Origin: Deltaproteobacteria bacterium
GTDB taxonomy: Bacteria > Bdellovibrionota > FAC87 > UBA2466
Assembly (NCBI GenBank): GCA_013205415.1
Contig: JABMMY010000107.1
Location: forward strand, 1 to 7,338
Length of the DNA stretch: 7,338 bases
Direction of reading: 5' to 3'
Part shown: positions 1-6,447 of the stretch, piece by piece
Position numbering within the stretch: the first letter of the stretch is position 1
Layout of the letters: each line of letters opens with the position of its first letter
Notes under the pieces: generated by a model
Seen by the model: only the letters and a program-made list of their open reading frames with translations
What the model was told of the DNA's origin: nothing
Database searches by the model: none
Translations under genes and position numbers: made by a program

Positions 1-72
1 GTTCAATGGGATGTAGTCATAAAGCTAGTCGTTGTTGTAGCGTCCACGGATTGGACTTAACCCATGTAACCC

Positions 73-78
73 AAGGGA
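73..78 (+). promoter_or_regulatory. Ribosome binding site of the 122-residue hypothetical gene
   Basis: The purine-rich AAGGGA lies 9 bases before the ATG at 88 and resembles a Shine-Dalgarno sequence. In-frame stops TAA at 58-60 and 67-69 exclude any earlier start in this frame, so the site and the stops together fix the start at 88. No convincing promoter is visible in the first 87 bases, so transcription may begin outside the window. Confidence 0.6.
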
Positions 79-87
79 ATCCAACCG

Positions 88-456
88 ATGCGTGTAAAAA
101 AACCAATAAATCTAGACCCGATGTTTCAACTATTTCAGCATCACATGCTGAAAAAATCCTATGATGATTCAGGAGCCTTCAGTAAGGACGTCGCTGCCGA
201 ATACCTACTCTACTTAAACTCCACCTCAGCCCACATCCCTTTTGCGGTGAAGGCTGCGGTAGTGGAAGATTTAGAGGCCGAGGCCCATGAGATGCTCGTA
301 AAATCCATGTATGGCTGTGGCACGCCTCAGAAGGGGCATACTTACGGTAAGGTCATGCGGGTTAAAAAAAATACAGAGCTTACCACCTATGAATTTACCC
401 TCTCCGAACCCAATGCAGAGGCCGACTCCGAATTAGAAAAGGATAAAGAGGAGTGA
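88..456 (+). CDS. Conserved-looking hypothetical protein, 122 residues, cytoplasmic
   Basis: I do not recognise this protein and assign no function. It has no signal peptide and no membrane segment. The first 20 residues are basic and hydrophobic (RVKK, then FQLFQHHM). Residues about 34-75 (DVAAEYLLYLNS, then AAVVEDLEAEAHEML) look like two amphipathic helices and read like a conserved core. Residues 76-100 contain a GCG and a second MRVKK, identical to the N-terminus. The last 15 residues are strongly acidic and probably disordered (ELEKDKEE at the end). The start is supported by AAGGGA at 73-78 and by upstream in-frame stops. The ABC exporter follows 54 bases later on the same strand with no clear promoter or terminator between, so co-transcription is likely. 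A second candidate start is the ATG at 121 (residue 12), but it lacks a ribosome binding site of its own. Confidence 0.8.
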   Translation: MRVKKPINLDPMFQLFQHHMLKKSYDDSGAFSKDVAAEYLLYLNSTSAHIPFAVKAAVVEDLEAEAHEMLVKSMYGCGTPQKGHTYGKVMRVKKNTELTTYEFTLSEPNAEADSELEKDKEE

Positions 457-510
457 AGGGGATATTTCTACTCGCCTCTAGGTAAATTTCGTATATGTTA
501 TTGACTTAAA

Positions 511-2298
511 ATGCAGTCTACAAATACGCAATCTCCACCCAGCGACTCGTTTATCGCTCTTAAAAGAGTGATGGGGGAGTTTCGGCCCTATAAAATAAAG
601 CTAAGTCTTGTTTTATGTCTTGGAATTGTCATTTCTCTGATCCAACCGATTAGTGTCAAATTATCTCAACGAATTATTGATGAGCTTCAAAAAGGCAGTC
701 TTATTCAGGGATCCTTCTTTAGGCAGGTTCCTGCGATGCTTATCGGAGTTTTTTTCATAAGTGGGATTGCCAAATACTTTCATAATACTCTTCGTAGGTA
801 TGTGGCTGAGAAGGTCATTATTAAATATCGGACGGTGATCTTTGAAAAATATTTAGGGTTTCCCCTTTCTATTTTAGATAAAACTAGAGCAGGGGATTTT
901 CTCTCTAGCATTCAAAATGATCTTGGCAAAATATCGGTTGGAATCGACACGCTCATTTTAGTTCTTAAGGAACCCTTTACCTTCTTAGGTCTTTTGGGTG
1001 CGGCCTTTTATTGTGATTGGCGTTTGGCATTAAGCACTTTAGTCGTTGCCCCAATTGTAGCCCTGCTTTTTTCTCGCTCAGGAAGTGCAGTGAAGCGATA
1101 TTCTCATAAAAATTTAGAAACTTTTTCAGAACTCATGTCGGTAAGCCAAGAAGGTATTTCAGGTGCCAGGGTTGTTAAGGTTTTTCAACTTGAAAAGCCA
1201 TTGTCAGAAAAATTTAAAAATATTCAAGAGAGCTATTTTCTCACCCTAATGAAATCAACTAGGGTAGAGGAGCTAGCCACTCCAGTGGTCGAGTTTATCG
1301 GTGCCATTCTCATTGCAGGAGTGATTATTTACGGGGGGCACCGTGCGGCAATGGGACTATTAACTCCTGGGCAACTTGTAGGATTTATTATCGCTATCGG
1401 TTTGGCGCAGATGCCTTTAAAGCAATTAAATAATGCCTATCTAAAACTTAAGACTGCAGAGGCCGCTGCAGAACGAGTGTATCAACTTTTGGACACCGAG
1501 CCATCGCAAAACCAATCGGAAGGAACCCGTCCGATTATTCAATTAGAACGGGGTATCTCCTTTGAAAATGTAAGTCTCAATTACGGAGAGAAAATCGCCC
1601 TGAGTCACCTTTCTTTCGAAATCAATAAAGGCGATTGCGTGGCCTTTGTAGGTCATAGCGGCGGTGGAAAATCGAGTATTGTTAATCTACTACCAAGACT
1701 TTATGAAATCTGTGAAGGCAAAATTCTTTTTGACGGTGTCTCGATTTCAGATTTTTCTCTTTATGATCTGAGACGGCTAATTTCTTTTGTGACCCAAGAC
1801 ACCTTTTTATTTAATGACACTCTTTTTGAAAACATTCATTACGGAAACCCCTCAGCGACTAAGCGGGAGGTGGAGCTTGCTGCAGAGCAGGCTCACTGCA
1901 CCGACTTTATTAATCGACTGAAGGAGGGGTTTAATACCAGAATCGGTGATCGTGGAGTGTGCTTAAGCGGTGGAGAGCGACAAAGAGTGGCTATTGCGAG
2001 AGCTATTTTAAAGGGGGCGCCTATTTTAGTATTAGATGAAGCCACTTCAAGTTTAGACAGTCAGAGTGAAGCCTTGGTACAAAGGGCCATGGAAGAGCTC
2101 AGTATAGGAAAAACAACTTTAATGGTAGCTCATCGTTTGTCGACGGTAAGAAAAGCAGATCGGATTTTTGTCGTGGAACAGGGAAGGATTCAAGAGTCGG
2201 GAACTCACGATTCATTAATTAAGGCGAAGGGAATTTATCATCAGTTCTATCAACGGCAACAGGGTACCGTTTTAGAAGAATCTTCCTCTGTATCCTAA
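511..2298 (+). CDS. msbA: MsbA-type ABC exporter (fused membrane domain and ATPase)
   Basis: This is an inner-membrane half-transporter of 595 residues, the usual length for a homodimeric type IV ABC exporter. The membrane domain (about residues 30-310) has six hydrophobic segments near 33-53, 72-90, 146-168, 170-188, 260-278 and 285-305. The ATPase domain (about 345-585) has every expected motif: A-loop Tyr358, Walker A GHSGGGKSS (380-388), Q-loop Gln429 in VTQD, signature LSGGERQ (485-491), Walker B ILVLDE (505-510), D-loop SSLD (513-516) and switch His541. The LFNDT and NIHYG stretch (433-445) and the general layout favour the MsbA lipid A flippase group, but family resemblance does not settle the substrate; a lipid-linked glycan or drug is possible. 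An in-frame TGA at 502-504 leaves ATG 511 as the only start before the conserved N-terminal region, although no Shine-Dalgarno sequence precedes it. The gene is probably translated from a message shared with the 122-residue gene. Confidence 0.95.
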   Translation: MQSTNTQSPPSDSFIALKRVMGEFRPYKIKLSLVLCLGIVISLIQPISVKLSQRIIDELQKGSLIQGSFFRQVPAMLIGVFFISGIAKYFHNTLRRYVAEKVIIKYRTVIFEKYLGFPLSILDKTRAGDFLSSIQNDLGKISVGIDTLILVLKEPFTFLGLLGAAFYCDWRLALSTLVVAPIVALLFSRSGSAVKRYSHKNLETFSELMSVSQEGISGARVVKVFQLEKPLSEKFKNIQESYFLTLMKSTRVEELATPVVEFIGAILIAGVIIYGGHRAAMGLLTPGQLVGFIIAIGLAQMPLKQLNNAYLKLKTAEAAAERVYQLLDTEPSQNQSEGTRPIIQLERGISFENVSLNYGEKIALSHLSFEINKGDCVAFVGHSGGGKSSIVNLLPRLYEICEGKILFDGVSISDFSLYDLRRLISFVTQDTFLFNDTLFENIHYGNPSATKREVELAAEQAHCTDFINRLKEGFNTRIGDRGVCLSGGERQRVAIARAILKGAPILVLDEATSSLDSQSEALVQRAMEELSIGKTTLMVAHRLSTVRKADRIFVVEQGRIQESGTHDSLIKAKGIYHQFYQRQQGTVLEESSSVS

Positions 2299-2300
2299 TT

Positions 2301-3683
2301 TTAAGAGACCTGTTTCAGGGGTTTGATATAGGGCGGCTGAACTGGGTTTTTTAATTTGATAAACTCCCCTTTTTCAATCTCCAGAACCACCTTTATTTTT
2401 TCGGAATTAAAAACTCTTTCTAGTCGAAGTGCAATATTTCTCAGTGTTTCAGTCTGAATCTTTAAGGCAATAAATAAGGTGTCCGGTTCTTCAATATAGC
2501 AAACATCTGTCACTCTGATTTCAGCATTCATACGAGCTGCAATCCGATTCATTAAATAGGGCGGAATCATAGCGCCATCTACCTTGCTTAGTTTGTATTT
2601 GAGAAAATAGAGCGAGTTGCCTAGATCTAAATGCTGAAAGAAAGATTGCACTCTGCACTTTGAGGCCTTTTCAATAAAGACAATCATATAACCCACTACC
2701 GCTACGTGGGTAATAAGAGTGATTATTGGAAAAATTGAATTTGACATGGTTCCGCTGCGAACCAAGGCATACCCTGTGACTAGGCCTGCGATATCGATAA
2801 TGGCAAAGGTAATAAGGATATATCTCAGTGGCAGTGAAGTTTGAATAAGCCGATGATGGAGATGTCCTTTATCGGCTTGGAAAGGAGACCTTCTACTCAT
2901 CATTCGACTGAGAAGCACCATTGCAGCATCCGATATGGGAATTAAAAAGAATAACCCTGAAATTGCCATTCTGGAAAGTGGGTCGTGAGCTTTAATGGGA
3001 AGGCTCAAATGCATATAAGCTAAAACAAAACTAAAAAAGTAACTCCCCACATTTCCTAAAAAGCCTTTTCGTTTAATAACATTCAAATATAAAAATGGAA
3101 TTAACGAACCGATTAGGACTGGAATGTACCAAACAAAAGCTTCAACCCCACTTTGACCATGCCCTATCAATAAGAAGCCCGCTCCTCCTATAAGAAGCAC
3201 CAGTCCTGCTAAACCATCGATTCCGTCAATAAAGTTAACGGCATTCATTAATCCCAAAATAAAAAATATGGCAAGAAAAGTAGCCCCGGGGCCGTATTGT
3301 TCACTAATTCCCTGTCTTAAATTAGGATCAAATAGAACAAGACATACTACAAATATCATCTGAACAAACATTTTATCGATCGCAGGTAGAGGCTGTCTGT
3401 CATCTAACATTCCCATAATAGCAATAATCACAGCGGTGCTTAAAAACCACCCGCTGATTGGAAAAAATAGTTTCGCGACGCTAAAAAAAGCAAGCGATAG
3501 TAGGACAATACTATGCCCGATGATGGGAGTTTGAGTTTCGTTTAATCCTCGTGCTTTAGGCCAATCGATGAGTCCCAGTCGAGGTGCCAAATAACTATTC
3601 AGCAATAACAAAGGATAGGCTAGTGCCGCAATGCCAAGGATATAGATGGAAAACTCTAGGATTTCTTGTGTGGGTATTTGCAT
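2301..3683 (-). CDS. WecA/TagO-like polyprenyl-phosphate sugar-1-phosphate transferase with extra C-terminal domain and altered motifs
   Basis: The family (glycosyltransferase 4, with MraY, WecA and TagO) transfers a sugar-1-phosphate from a UDP-sugar to undecaprenyl phosphate at the inner membrane, the first step of many surface glycans. About ten hydrophobic segments fill residues 10-337. Matching motifs are GMLDDR (Asp94, Asp95), NAVNFIDGIDGL (Asn147, Asn150, Asp153, Asp156) and SPFQADKGHLHH (266-277, close to WecA). Departures are notable. The F-M-G-D motif reads FLGN (208-211), with the metal-ligand Asp replaced by Asn, codon AAT at 3051-3053. The first loop reads RGLN (45-48) where WecA has RKRH, and G-H (56-57) where it has G-G. 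Residues about 340-460 form a soluble tail absent from ordinary members of about 320-360 residues. An in-frame stop at 3699-3701 fixes the start; no ribosome binding site is visible. Membership is secure; catalytic activity and sugar are uncertain. Confidence 0.88.
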   Translation of the reverse strand: MQIPTQEILEFSIYILGIAALAYPLLLLNSYLAPRLGLIDWPKARGLNETQTPIIGHSIVLLSLAFFSVAKLFFPISGWFLSTAVIIAIMGMLDDRQPLPAIDKMFVQMIFVVCLVLFDPNLRQGISEQYGPGATFLAIFFILGLMNAVNFIDGIDGLAGLVLLIGGAGFLLIGHGQSGVEAFVWYIPVLIGSLIPFLYLNVIKRKGFLGNVGSYFFSFVLAYMHLSLPIKAHDPLSRMAISGLFFLIPISDAAMVLLSRMMSRRSPFQADKGHLHHRLIQTSLPLRYILITFAIIDIAGLVTGYALVRSGTMSNSIFPIITLITHVAVVGYMIVFIEKASKCRVQSFFQHLDLGNSLYFLKYKLSKVDGAMIPPYLMNRIAARMNAEIRVTDVCYIEEPDTLFIALKIQTETLRNIALRLERVFNSEKIKVVLEIEKGEFIKLKNPVQPPYIKPLKQVS

Positions 3684-3822
3684 GTCATTGAAGATCGATT
3701 AAGTGAAGTCGGTTTTTGCCTGTTTTCGTTAAAGACAAACTACGACCCATCTTATTAGTGTACTGGTTTTTTGAGATTCTAATGAGAAGAAACTAATAGC
3801 ATCGTTATTTTTTTGTGGTTTA

Positions 3823-3853
3823 CGCAGTGTTAAATCTACTTAGCTGCACTGCG
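3823..3853. repeat. 7-base inverted repeat in the divergent intergenic region
   Basis: CGCAGTG (3823-3829) and its exact complement CACTGCG (3847-3853) are separated by 17 bases. The site lies between two divergent genes, about 37 bases upstream of the candidate -35 of the carbamoyltransferase gene, so it could be a regulator binding site. Arms of this length at this spacing can occur by chance in 260 bases. The rest of the gap (3684-3943) holds a T-tract near 3808-3814 and no open frame I can support. Confidence 0.25.
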
Positions 3854-3889
3854 ATTGCTTTACCCACCGCTTCCAAAGCTTAAGAACAG

Positions 3890-3918
3890 ATGAAAGACTG
3901 GATTCATTAAGATACAAT
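3890..3918 (+). promoter_or_regulatory. Candidate sigma-70 promoter of the carbamoyltransferase gene
   Basis: A -35-like ATGAAA (3890-3895) and a -10-like TACAAT (3913-3918) are separated by 17 bases. Transcription would begin near 3925 and leave a leader of about 19 bases before the ATG at 3944. The -10 matches five of six consensus bases and the -35 matches four. No promoter of similar quality stands out for the divergent glycosyltransferase gene. Confidence 0.4.
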
Positions 3919-3943
3919 AGAAGCCTCTACCCCATTAAAAATT

Positions 3944-5686
3944 ATGACTCTAAAACTACAAATAATTCTTGGTATTAGTTATGGGCATGGTGATTCTTCA
4001 GCAGCACTTATTGTGGGAGACCAGCTTGTAGCCGCCGCAGAGGAGGAACGTTTTAATCGCATCAAACATTTCGGACATTTTCCTGAAAACGCAATTAACT
4101 ATTGTCTAAAACATGCTGGGATATCGCCTGAACAGGTCGATGTGGTAGCGATTCCCAGAAAACCATGGAACCAACTTCACAAAAGAATTGCCGTTGTTCT
4201 TAATCATCCGAAGCTACTTAAAAAACCCAAGATCCCGTCAGCAGATCCTGCAATTTCACTAAGCAAAAGTCTTAAACAACTTAAATTAAATCACGCTAAG
4301 ATTAAAAGGGTGGAACATCACCTAGCACATCTTTATAGCTCTCGCTATTTAGCTCCTTATGCTGAATCGGCCTATCTATCGCTAGATGGACTGGGAGATT
4401 TTGTATCGACAACCATAGGAAAAACGAAGGGCCCGAAAATACAGATTTTAGATCGCGTTGTGTTCCCACACTCGTTAGGTTTTTTCTATACCGCTATCAC
4501 GCAGTACTTAGGCTTTCCCCATTTTGGCGATGAATTTAAGGTTATGGGACTTTCAAGTTTAGGAGAGCCTACCTACTTAGCCGAGATGAAAAATTTAGTT
4601 CGTCCAAAAGAAAACTTTGGATTCGAATTAAACTTAGAGGCATTTCCAATATTAAAGCATCCTATTTCCTATTTTCTTGAGAAATCGCAACCCAAAATTT
4701 TGCCCTTTTATAATCTCAACTACCTCACACAGTTAATTGGATTTGCACCACGCAAACCCAACGATCCCATTCTGCAATGTCATAAAAATCTAGCCCATTC
4801 GGCTCAAGCCTGTTTTGAAGAGATCGCAAACCACCTTTTAAATCAACTTTACAAAAAGGTACCCTTAGACACATTAGCCCTATCTGGTGGTTGTAGTCAC
4901 AATAGTGTTTGGGTGGGGAAAATTCCGCAACATTCCCCGTTCAAAAAAGTTTTAGTCGCACCTGCGGCACACGACGCAGGTATTGCAGTAGGGGCTGCTA
5001 TTGGTGTTGCACAGAGAGCCATTTCTCCTCAGGGAGGACACTGGGGACTTTTAGGGCCTAGTGATCTGAGTCATAGTTTACCTATGTCTAGCGCAGAGGA
5101 ATTAGAAACTATTACCTTTAATGACGAACATGATCTCATTGATTGGGCGACTAACGAGTTAAAAGATGGAAAGATCCTAGGTCTTTTTTCGGGCCGAATG
5201 GAATTTGGTCCCAGAGCTTTAGGAAACCGAAGCATTTTAGCAGATCCAAGGCCTTCAGAAATGAAGGAAAAATTAAATTCCAGAGTGAAACATCGAGAAA
5301 GTTTTCGGCCATTTGCAGCCTCTGTATTAGAGGAAAACCAACAGGAATGGTTTGAGAAGGTGTTTTTTAGTCCCACTATGGAGGCCGTATTTCAGGTGAA
5401 AAAAGAAAAACGGTCAAAGATTCCCTCTGTAGTCCATGCCGATAATTCTTGTCGAATTCAATCTGTCTCGAAAGAGACTCAGCCTTTTTATTGGAAACTA
5501 ATTGAATCCTTTCGAAAAAAAACAGGTGTTCCCATGTTAATCAACACCTCCTTCAACGACTGCGAACCTATTGTTTGCTCAGCTGAGGATGCGGTTCGCT
5601 GTTTTTTAGGTAGTGAGATGGATCACCTGATCATTGGAAGCCAGGCCTTTTCAAAGAGATCTCTCCAATTGAAAAAGGTGGGTTAA
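3944..5686 (+). CDS. NodU/TobZ/CmcH-family O-carbamoyltransferase
   Basis: Enzymes of this family use carbamoyl phosphate and ATP to form a carbamoyl-adenylate and transfer the carbamoyl group to a hydroxyl, for example on Nod factors (NodU), tobramycin (TobZ) or cephem antibiotics (CmcH). The 580 residues have the usual two parts. The N-terminal Kae1-like domain (about 5-355) shows GHGDSSAAL (14-22), EEERFNRIKH (33-42), metal-site HHLAH (125-129), DGLGD (148-152), FPHSLGFFYTAIT (174-186), FKVMGL (198-203), SGGCSHN (314-320) and AAHDAG (341-346). The C-terminal YrdC-like domain (about 390-570) shows GRMEFGPRALGNRS (417-430), RESFRPFA (451-458), HADNSCRIQSV (498-508) and INTSFND (533-539). An in-frame TAA at 3908-3910 fixes the start, which gives the typical short N-terminus; no Shine-Dalgarno sequence is visible. 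It is divergent from the glycosyltransferase gene, which suggests but does not prove a glycan substrate. No antibiotic or nodulation genes are nearby. Confidence 0.93.
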   Translation: MTLKLQIILGISYGHGDSSAALIVGDQLVAAAEEERFNRIKHFGHFPENAINYCLKHAGISPEQVDVVAIPRKPWNQLHKRIAVVLNHPKLLKKPKIPSADPAISLSKSLKQLKLNHAKIKRVEHHLAHLYSSRYLAPYAESAYLSLDGLGDFVSTTIGKTKGPKIQILDRVVFPHSLGFFYTAITQYLGFPHFGDEFKVMGLSSLGEPTYLAEMKNLVRPKENFGFELNLEAFPILKHPISYFLEKSQPKILPFYNLNYLTQLIGFAPRKPNDPILQCHKNLAHSAQACFEEIANHLLNQLYKKVPLDTLALSGGCSHNSVWVGKIPQHSPFKKVLVAPAAHDAGIAVGAAIGVAQRAISPQGGHWGLLGPSDLSHSLPMSSAEELETITFNDEHDLIDWATNELKDGKILGLFSGRMEFGPRALGNRSILADPRPSEMKEKLNSRVKHRESFRPFAASVLEENQQEWFEKVFFSPTMEAVFQVKKEKRSKIPSVVHADNSCRIQSVSKETQPFYWKLIESFRKKTGVPMLINTSFNDCEPIVCSAEDAVRCFLGSEMDHLIIGSQAFSKRSLQLKKVG

Positions 5687-5719
5687 TCTCTTTTTAATCT
5701 CCAATCAACACCCCGTTTC

Positions 5720-5748
5720 TTGACCCTCTTCTAGTCTGCGAGTATGAC
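5720..5748 (+). promoter_or_regulatory. Candidate distal promoter of the barrel-protein gene
   Basis: TTGACC (5720-5725) and TATGAC (5743-5748) are separated by 17 bases and match the sigma-70 -35 and -10 boxes at five and four of six positions. Transcription would start near 5755, about 88 bases before the ATG at 5843. This suggests the gene is transcribed separately from the carbamoyltransferase gene. Confidence 0.4.
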
Positions 5749-5761
5749 TGTCTTTTTACAA

Positions 5762-5790
5762 CAGACCGCTGTGAGACATTAAAATATAAT
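5762..5790 (+). promoter_or_regulatory. Candidate proximal promoter of the barrel-protein gene
   Basis: A perfect TATAAT -10 box (5785-5790) has CAGACC (5762-5767) 17 bases upstream, which keeps only the central GAC of the -35 consensus. Transcription would start near 5797, about 46 bases before the ATG. The poor -35 suggests either an activator-dependent promoter or that the distal candidate at 5720 is the main one. Confidence 0.4.
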
Positions 5791-5828
5791 GCTTTAAAAA
5801 AGCGACAGAGGTTTGTTGTTATCACAAT

Positions 5829-5835
5829 AAAGGAG
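5829..5835 (+). promoter_or_regulatory. Strong ribosome binding site of the barrel-protein gene
   Basis: AAAGGAG lies 7 bases before the ATG at 5843, near-ideal spacing. An in-frame TAA at 5828-5830 rules out an earlier start. It is the best ribosome binding site in the window and suggests high expression. Confidence 0.8.
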
Positions 5836-5842
5836 TCTCTCT

Positions 5843-6421
5843 ATGTATCAACTATTCATGGTCGTAATAACCTTAGCCTTCACCTCTCATTTAGGATTGG
5901 CTGCAGAAAAAAACAGGTCCTCAACGGGGAGTGCTAGTTCTACTGAAAAAGTATCCACTAAAACATTAAATGATACGGCTCTAACCACCGGCTTTGCACT
6001 TCCAATCCTTCCCGATTCTGGAGAAACTGGATTTGGATTTGCTTTTGGCGTTTTAACTAAAATGGAGGCCTCTAATCACCTTTTCATAGGAGGAGATTTA
6101 GGAATTCATTTTTGGGGAAATTTAGTCGGAAATTCAAATACCACAGCCCTACAATTGCTACCTACCGTGGTTTATACTTTAGGATCTAACGCCAAGGTAG
6201 TTCCTTACATGGGATTATCTGCGGGAGCCTATTTGTACTTAAATGCTCTTAAATCGGACATGATGAACACAGGGACTCGAATTGATTTCCTACTCGCCTT
6301 TCGTCCTGGCGTTAATTGGAATATCAACTCAAAGGTGGGACTCAATGCAGAGGCTAAATTTGGAAATTTAGGGGGCGCACTTCTAGTGCTTCCAACAGTC
6401 TCTTTAAATATTTTATTATAA
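5843..6421 (+). CDS. Secreted outer-membrane beta-barrel-like protein, 192 residues
   Basis: Residues 1-21 form a signal peptide: a hydrophobic core (FMVVITLAF) followed by LGLAA, with cleavage likely after Ala20 or Ala21. Residues 22-45 are rich in Ser, Thr and Lys and look like a flexible linker. From about 47 onward, short stretches alternate polar and hydrophobic residues and are divided by Gly and Asn turns: GFGFAFGV (63-70), LFIGGDLGIHFWG (80-92), TALQLLPTVVYTLG (101-114), VVPYMGLSAGAYLYL (119-133), RIDFLLAFRPGVNW (146-159), VGLNAEAKFG (165-174) and ALLVLPTVSLNILL (179-192). This fits a barrel of about eight strands, like small OmpX/OmpA-type proteins. The protein ends in Leu rather than the aromatic residue common for barrel insertion. 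It has its own candidate promoters and ends before a strong terminator, so it is probably monocistronic. The precise role is unknown. Confidence 0.82.
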   Translation: MYQLFMVVITLAFTSHLGLAAEKNRSSTGSASSTEKVSTKTLNDTALTTGFALPILPDSGETGFGFAFGVLTKMEASNHLFIGGDLGIHFWGNLVGNSNTTALQLLPTVVYTLGSNAKVVPYMGLSAGAYLYLNALKSDMMNTGTRIDFLLAFRPGVNWNINSKVGLNAEAKFGNLGGALLVLPTVSLNILL

Positions 6422-6447
6422 GCAAAGTTTTTATAAATCTTAAAAAC

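Noticed and set aside
1..60. Open frame without a start (VQWDVVIKLV...) ending in TAA at 58-60, possibly the tail of an upstream gene
   Set aside because: Only 19 codons are visible with no recognisable motif, and another frame is also open to about 165, so a real gene end cannot be shown.
355..369. Internal ATG with a second MRVKK in the 122-residue gene, considered as an alternative start or a duplication
   Set aside because: The match is five residues with different codons and unlike flanks; a start here would leave only 33 residues.
2309..2350. CCTG-TTT-CAGG hairpin and T6 run at 2345-2350 after the exporter stop, considered as a terminator
   Set aside because: The stem is only four pairs and is not next to the T-run; both lie inside the transferase coding region.
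5071..5376. 101-codon - strand open frame inside the carbamoyltransferase gene
   Set aside because: It lies wholly within a well-supported gene on the opposite strand, over its conserved C-terminal motifs, and has no recognisable domain.
5655..5664. Perfect 10-base palindrome AGAGATCTCT near the end of the carbamoyltransferase gene
   Set aside because: It is inside coding sequence with no loop or T-tract, and a 10-base palindrome is expected by chance.
5668..5698. AT-rich hairpin (AAAAAG with CTTTTT) around the carbamoyltransferase stop codon, considered as a terminator
   Set aside because: The stem is almost all A-T with a 12-base loop, and the T-run is part of the stem, so it is too weak to call.
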